DNA of 64,000 nucleotides from Triglochin maritima (Eukaryota; Streptophyta; Magnoliopsida; Alismatales; Juncaginaceae): positions 21,247,621-21,311,620 of the forward strand of contig OY821784.1 of assembly GCA_963682175.1 (NCBI GenBank), read 5' to 3'. A model generated the notes under the pieces. That model had not been told where the DNA came from. It was given only the letters and a program-made list of their open reading frames with translations, and searched no databases. This document shows positions 58,637 to 64,000 of the stretch, piece by piece. Numbering within the stretch: the stretch's first letter is position 1; each line of letters starts with the position of its first letter. The position numbers and the translations under genes were made by a program.

Positions 58637-58905
58637 ATCTTCCTTTATTCCATTCCCATAGGACACAACACCTTCTTAGCATCATAAGTTCTATCTGGCA
58701 GCTCATTATCATCTGGAAGCATCTCTTTCAATAACTTCAACAACGATGTGAAACTGACATCGGTCCAACTATTTCCTACTTTTAAATTGTACAATTTCAA
58801 CACCATTGACAATCTAGTAAATTTGGTGCAACCCTTATACAACGGCTTCTCTTTGTCACTCAACAAACTACCAAGTAAATCAAGCTTGGACAAAAAAATT
58901 CAGAC
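58637..58905 (-). pseudogene. CACTA tnp2 transposase fragment, second element
   Basis: A minus-strand stretch of about 85 codons matching the same tnp2 segment as 15100-15345: L-G-S-L-L-S-D-K-E-K-P-L-Y, the S-W-T-D-V-S-F-T block, L-L-K-L-L-K-E-M-L-P-D-D-N-E-L-P-D-R-T-Y-D-A-K and C-P-M-G-M-E. It is open until the LTR insertion at 58631. The difference from the tnp2 at 15100 shows it comes from another element, not a recent duplicate. Confidence 0.85.
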
Positions 58906-59194
58906 CAATTGACCAATTTGGTGCAACCCTTATACAACGGCTTCTCATTGACCAATTTAAATCTTGGGATTTTGCATGCATGTCCCTCCTATTTGGGTCC
59001 AAAGCATGCACGTCCAATTGTATACATGTTTCATTACATGCATGTTTCAGCCCTTTCTTCCTGCTTTTAAATCTTTTTCACTTTTATGATCCTTTGTACC
59101 AATATGGGTAGCACGTCCAATCCGAGTAGCACAAATATGGGGTGAAATAATAAATATATAGCATGAATAGACTACATGATATGCCACTAATCAG
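58906..59194 (-). repeat. LTR-like fragment plus 34-bp repeat of tnp2 sequence
   Basis: A 34-bp stretch (TTTGGTGCAACCCTTATACA...) at about 58920-58952 copies one at about 58824-58856 in the tnp2 fragment. The rest, to ACTAATCA at 59194, resembles the start of a type-B LTR in reverse. Confidence 0.5.
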
Positions 59195-59649
59195 ATTCCT
59201 ATGTAGAGGGATCACTTCGAGTGGAGCCCGAGCGGCGCAGCTATGTAGAGTTGTCGCCTAATGTATCTATGTAGATTGTTGGATTCTTGTTCCATGTGTG
59301 GTAGTTAGGTCTCATTCATAACTTCTCATCTTGTGTTTGGACCCGAGGCATACGGGATTTTCTTTTTTGAAAACTGACGCATATTTGTTGATGTTTTTGC
59401 CATAGGTACTTAGGTCTGCTTCGGGGGTTAGCTGTAGTAGTTTTGGAGGATTCTGTACACGAGGGACACATCAACCAAATTCTTCCCGTTTTCTTTTGCT
59501 TCCATATTATTTATGATTCCCTTTTTTAATACAATGTAATGTATTTGACTTTATTTCCATATATGGATAATTTTCCCTTTTAATTTATATTTTATGTTTA
59601 GTCTATCTATGTATGTTTTATTTAGTATGTCTTGTATGAGTAGTCTTCT
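59195..59649. other. No gene recognised
   Basis: No domain or clear repeat relation is seen. It precedes a chromovirus fragment and could be decayed pol of that element, but I cannot read conserved integrase motifs. Confidence 0.3.
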
Positions 59650-60060
59650 ATGATAACTCATTCGGTCGTAACGGATGTCTCTGATCGCGATAATTTGCTT
59701 GGTTTACCCAGCCTGCGTACCCATGAGATCAAGGGCATTAAAGGTGCGGTGGCTTATCGGGTGGCTTTGTCGCCTCAGTTTGCTAGCTTGCACAACGTAT
59801 TCCACATCTATGTTGCGGAAGTAAGTTGGGGACCCATCGCATCTGATTTCCCATGAGCTACTAGATATTCAGTGACATGAATTTGCAAGAATGATGAGTG
59901 GAGATTCTGGAGCGTTCTGAGTGTCAGTTGAAGCGTTGAAGCATCCCAATGGTGAAGGTCCATTGGTAGCACCACAGTGTGACTAAAGCCACTTGGGAGA
60001 GTGAGGATGATGTAAGGAGTTGGTATCCTGAACTCTTCGTTAAGGGTTAGGGAATAGAAT
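59650..60060 (+). pseudogene. pol: Chromovirus (Tekay/Del-like) integrase C-terminus and chromodomain remnant
   Basis: The frame from about 59710 encodes I-K-G-A-V-A-Y-R-V-A-L-S-P-Q and H-N-V-F-H, the integrase C-terminal module of plant chromoviruses (commonly G-P-V-A-Y-R-L-A-L-P). After a shift, the frame near 59890-60050 reads V-E-I-L-E-R, then I-P-M-V-K-V-H-W, T-K-A-T-W-E and Y-P-E-L-F. This is the chromodomain-like tail of the Tekay group, with two stops. The module directs integration to heterochromatin in intact elements. Upstream integrase, RT and gag are absent. Confidence 0.75.
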
Positions 60061-60442
60061 TTGGGAACGTGGGAAGAATCAAGGGGATATTTTGTGCACA
60101 TGCTTGGATAGAATTTTGGTTAGTGGCACATGTGGGGGTTTTGAAGGGTGCAACCCTAGCTGTCCTTGCCCACATTCCTTCCTTTCGTCACGCACCCTTC
60201 CCACTCTCAACCTCCCTTCCCATCTCCAGTGACCAGCAACTCTGACCACTCCTTTGGTGAAATTGCAAGGAGTTGTGGCAGCAAAGACGTGTTTTTGGAA
60301 AGAAGGTGGGCAGAAATTTTCTTCCGGCGACTTGGAGCACGTTTTGCTTCAACTCTCATGTATGCTTCTGGCCCAAATTTAAGATAACCAGTTGGGGTGA
60401 TGGATGGGGGGGTCATCCAGCACCGGTGGGCTGACTGGTCAG
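60061..60442 (+). other. Probable start of a chromovirus LTR, truncated
   Basis: The phrase ATGCTTCTGGCCCAAA near 60361 and CATCCAGCACC near 60414 also occur, reversed, in the type-C LTR (about 45700-45760). This supports an LTR origin. It is cut at 60442 by an Athila-family element; GTCAG (60438-60442) would be its target duplication, but the partner lies outside the window or is lost. Confidence 0.4.
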
Positions 60443-61832
60443 TGTAAAATACTGCAAGTGCACGACGTCGGTGAAAACACGTCAAATACGGGTCGATCCG
60501 CGGGGAGGGGAGTAGATTCTGGGTTTATCGAAATCAAGTGGCGGAAAGAGGGGAGCAGGAATTGAGTGTGTTAATCTAAGCTATACTAAACTAGCGCGAA
60601 ACAATCAAAGAAGATGAAAGCACGAGATGAAATAAAACTAAACTAAATGTCTAATAAAAGGAAGCTGGAAATCAGGAAGATAGACCCCTAAGGGGTGGAG
60701 TAAGTGCACACATGAAATAACATGGGGAAGAACGCATTCAGTAGGCACAAATGTAAGTAGTGTTTTCATGTATAGGAAGTCTCTAATGATTATGGCAAAA
60801 CCTATCAACTGAATCACTACCTAGTTGACTAACATTCACATACACAAGTTGGTTATTTCATAACCTAAACAAGTATGGGAGGTGTCTAATAGTGTTGGCA
60901 AAAACCATTAAGTGAAGTGTTCTGTTCTAAACAAACAAGCATACATTCACATTTATCAACACATTTCAAAATAAAGCATTCATTTCCATTCCTTATTGCA
61001 TGTATAAACATCATCTCCGCCCCCCAAATGGGGGATGGAACTACTCACACATTATTAGACTAACATGCATATTAAGGAAATAAAACATGCTAATTAATTC
61101 TATTAAAACAAACAAAGTTAACTAAGCATGCAAGAATTGAAAAAAGACAATATGAAAAACTAACAAAACATCTTTTATTACTCACTCACACTACAAGTAG
61201 CCTCTCTCCACCAGAGTTTTGCTCCAAGGCTTTACTCCTAGTAGAGAGGATGGCCACCAAAAGAGGAGATGTCTACAAAGGAATGTGAAGAGTTCTATTT
61301 ATAGGCATGGAAAAAGTTAATCCGTGACAATCCCCCGTTATGGGACTAAAGTCATACAAAAATGGACTAAATACAACCTAATCTAACACCAGACCAAGGC
61401 ATGTGCGTTCTGAATCGATCTTGACCATTGATTGGTGGTCTGGGACCGCCAATTAGTGGTCTGGATTTTTCTGATCGGGTCTGGATTTGTTTGGCTTGGT
61501 TCTAGGTTGATTTCTTGGTGTTTAATGAACCCGATGTTTTTTATTGATGGTTGTTCCCAGATTTAATTGCCAAAATAATCCTCCTTAAGGTGTGGAGCTT
61601 CTTGATTTGCTCATTGGTCCTTTTGGTTTTACATCTGGGTCCTTCTCTCTTTCATTCCAGTCCAGAAGTCTTGTAACTTAGTCTTTTTCCTTGCTTTTGA
61701 GTCCTTTTTGTGCCTCTTCTCCTCAAACCTGCTTATTCCTGAAACTTAAACATTAAACTCATTACGTAGCATTGTTTAGGTGAAAGATAATGGATATAAG
61801 ACACAAATGTATGCATGATATGATGTCAATCA
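60443..61832 (-). repeat. 3' LTR of a minus-strand Athila-family element
   Basis: 1390 bp with family termini (plus strand TGTAAAATACTGC to GATGTCAATCA). Palindromes GACCATTGATTGGTGGTC and GACCGCCAATTAGTGGTC lie at about 61425-61461. The TATA region is near 61300. Confidence 0.88.
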
Positions 61833-63330
61833 AATACCCCCACACCTAACTTTTGCTAGTCCCGAGCAAAAGAAAAAAGGAAAAATGAAAGAAAGACAAA
61901 GGCATACGTAAAACAAGAAAATCCTAACTCACTTTCGTAGATATCACGGTTGCACTTAGCATGTGCAACAAGCCGTTAAAACTCCCTGTCGCCAAGGAGG
62001 AGGAGTGTTGTCTCCTGAGGGTTTTCATCGGATACACCCACGAAATCCGAACATAGATGCATTATTCAACCTAGCAACACGACTCGCTGGACTCATTTCC
62101 ATCGATCATTGGACACGGTAATTCTACGGGCTGACTCTATATACCTAGCCTAACGAATCATTCGTGAAATTTAATTAAGGACTTAAGTGAAACACATGGG
62201 CAACCTTAACTTCTTAAAGTGATACATTGTGTAAAGTCCATTAAGGTTCTTTTACTCTCTTTTTTCTTCATTCATCTTTTTTTTTCTTTGCAGCATTACA
62301 TTAGTTGGTGTTTGATTCTTCCAGAGCCAGGTTTCATGTATCATTGCCTGTGAGGACTTACACTATCACGTACACCTTCCCCCAAATCTCCACATAGGGC
62401 GATCCCTACCACTCGTGTAACGGGAGTTCGGTCGATGCATCCCAAGTCAGATGACTTGAAAGCACCAAACACTAAGTCCCCTCGGACCTAATTTCCTGAG
62501 TGACAGGAGCCGTGCGAGAAAAGAGAACATCACTTATTTATTTATCTACATGGGAACCAAAACCCCAACACTTAAAGTTTCACAACAAGATTTTATGGAT
62601 CCCTGACTACGTCAAACTTCCTTATACTAACAGACACTAATTATTTGACTCACTAGGTTCAGGGTGGACTTTTTTATTTGTTTGAGTACTAAAACCCAAG
62701 AATTACTCCCCCCCCCCTCAAGGGAAGACCGGGGTGCACCCTTACGACTTGATAAGACCTAAAGGCGGTATACTAGATATCCTAATGCATCATGTTCAAG
62801 TCAATTCTGGGAGCTTCTCTTTTGATTGCCTCAAAATGCTTTTATACATGCTAAAAACACGTAAAACCGACAAAACATTTTCTTTCGCAAACACATGAAG
62901 ATTTTGAAAGAAATGTGGAAATTTAAAGCAGATATGTCACCCAAGGATCATCGCAGGCAGTTATATCAATATTAAATGCAACACACTATCATGACCCTAA
63001 CAATACAAACAAAAAAATGAAAAACACTCGACTCCACATACATACAAACGTAAAGCACCCCCCACACACACTTACTTCATGCATTGTTCTCAATGAATGT
63101 CAGTATGATACTACATGGATGTATGCATGAAAAAGAAAAGATCTCATCAACGTGAAGCGCAAAGGGAAGTTAATGGTTATGTTGATGGACATAAACCCAA
63201 ATTTCCGAAAACCTGGGAAATACTTTAAAAAAGGGAATACAAATACGTCAAAGAAAATGGGGCCCAAATACTCAAGGGTTGGGGCCACAACAACCAATGC
63301 TCACTTGTGGAGTCTTTTGTGTTTTTGGTT
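61833..63330 (-). mobile_element. 3' non-coding end of a minus-strand Athila-family element
   Basis: The purine tract (reverse complement GGTGTGGGGGTATT) is at 61833-61846, followed by the conserved 3' non-coding region up to about 63330, where similarity stops. No part of gag or pol is reached, so I cannot tell whether it is an autonomous or a gag-only copy. A C-run at about 62707-62715 matches the place of the 22-C run at 26332. Confidence 0.75.
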
Positions 63331-64000
63331 GTTTTTTTTGTTGTTGTTTTTTTGTTTTTCTGTGGGATCCTAATCCTAATTGTGCCTTAATGATGTTTTA
63401 GGTGGTGATTAGGAGGAGATGGTTTGGATGGTTGAGATGGATTGGAGATGAGATGGATGGTGAGGATTGGATGGGAGGAAGATATTTATGTTGAGGTAGA
63501 TCTCTCTCTCCCTCTCTCACAACTCCCTCATCTCTCTCTCACGTCTCTCTCTCCCTCAGTTGGTGCTTCGGCGAGACAATTGATCTCCGGCGAGTTGGGG
63601 TGATCGGAGCCGTCTAGTGGTGGAGGTGAGTTGGTTGGTTGATAACTCATCTCGTTGGTTTCTTCTTCTACTCCTCTCTCAACCTACCTCATTTTCATCT
63701 GTTGAGGTTGGTGTGGAGATCGACGGTGGTGAAAGAGTACTCGAGGTTGTCGAGGAGGTGGTGATCATCGTCCGAGTTTGCGGTTCGTCGACGGATCGTG
63801 ATTTTGGGGAGAAGTACTTGTGGAAGCGTCGTCGAGGTTCTTCGAAGGTTTCTTCAAACCTTCACGGTATGTCAAACTTGTAGTTGTAGCTCACTTTTGT
63901 AGTGTGAGTATTTGGAAGTCGACGGTAGGCCTTCCGGCTCGTCGCAAGTAAACATGCAGTGGATTTTACTACCTGATCGGTCGACCGGTTGGTGCAAACG
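63331..64000. other. Unassigned sequence, possibly an LTR
   Basis: It begins with a T-rich TTGTTTTT tract and has a CT-rich stretch (about 63500-63560) and G-rich coding-like sequence with no recognised domain. The palindrome CGGTCGACCG at 63978-63987 is the type found in copia LTRs here, so the end may lie inside such an LTR. Confidence 0.3.

Noticed and set aside
63617..63883. 88-codon frame near the right end, a possible host gene exon
   Set aside because: Low-complexity Val/Gly/Glu/Arg-rich sequence next to CT-rich DNA, with no domain; support is too weak to call a gene.

Overview
This window is repeat-rich nuclear DNA from a flowering plant. It carries Ty1/copia elements of Angela/Tork and SIRE type, Ty3/gypsy elements of Athila type with a tRNA-Asp primer site and an env-like reading frame, a Tekay/Del-type chromovirus remnant, a TRIM, and En/Spm (CACTA) transposon genes with introns. 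I found no convincing host gene, rRNA, tRNA gene or CRISPR array. Nearly every coding region is broken, so most are called as pseudogenes. The species cannot be named from this sequence.

Layout: 1-6665 is the 3' part of a copia element (gag, decayed pol, 3' LTR). 6666-15426 holds CACTA material: subterminal repeats, a gene with a DUF8039-like block and a dead Ulp1-like protease (split by two solo LTRs), more subterminal repeats, and the start of a tnp2 transposase gene. That tnp2 gene continues at 22388-23037 and again at 40495-41016, so about 24 kb of other elements sit inside it. The inserts are a gag-only Athila-type element (15427-22382), and a solo copia LTR (23038-40489, target duplication CAAAT). 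The solo LTR was split by a 15.4-kb Athila-like element (24126-39565, minus strand, target duplication CCTGA). That element in turn holds a second gag-only copy (33719 to about 39252) in its 5' end. 41017-47193 is a mosaic of Athila 3' fragments, a solo SIRE-type LTR, divergent LTRs and a complete 530-bp TRIM. 47194-51221 is a truncated, gag-only SIRE-type element. 51222-58419 is a third gag-only Athila-type copy with nearly identical LTRs. 58420-64000 has fragments of a second tnp2 gene, a chromovirus integrase C-terminus with chromodomain, and the 3' end of a further minus-strand Athila-family element.

The main system is a parasite pair. The Athila-like element (gag, protease, RT, RNase H, integrase, env-like ORF) and three gag-only relatives share LTRs, tRNA-Asp primer site and purine tract. 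The gag-only copies keep only the zinc-knuckle and coiled-coil half of gag, fused to about 250 residues I cannot assign, and must depend on an autonomous relative. Two palindromic sequence families mark the LTRs: TTCGGT-NN-ACCGAA in the copia LTRs, and GACCGCCAATTGGCGGTC, often paired, in the Athila family. Both deserve a closer look as regulatory or silencing targets.
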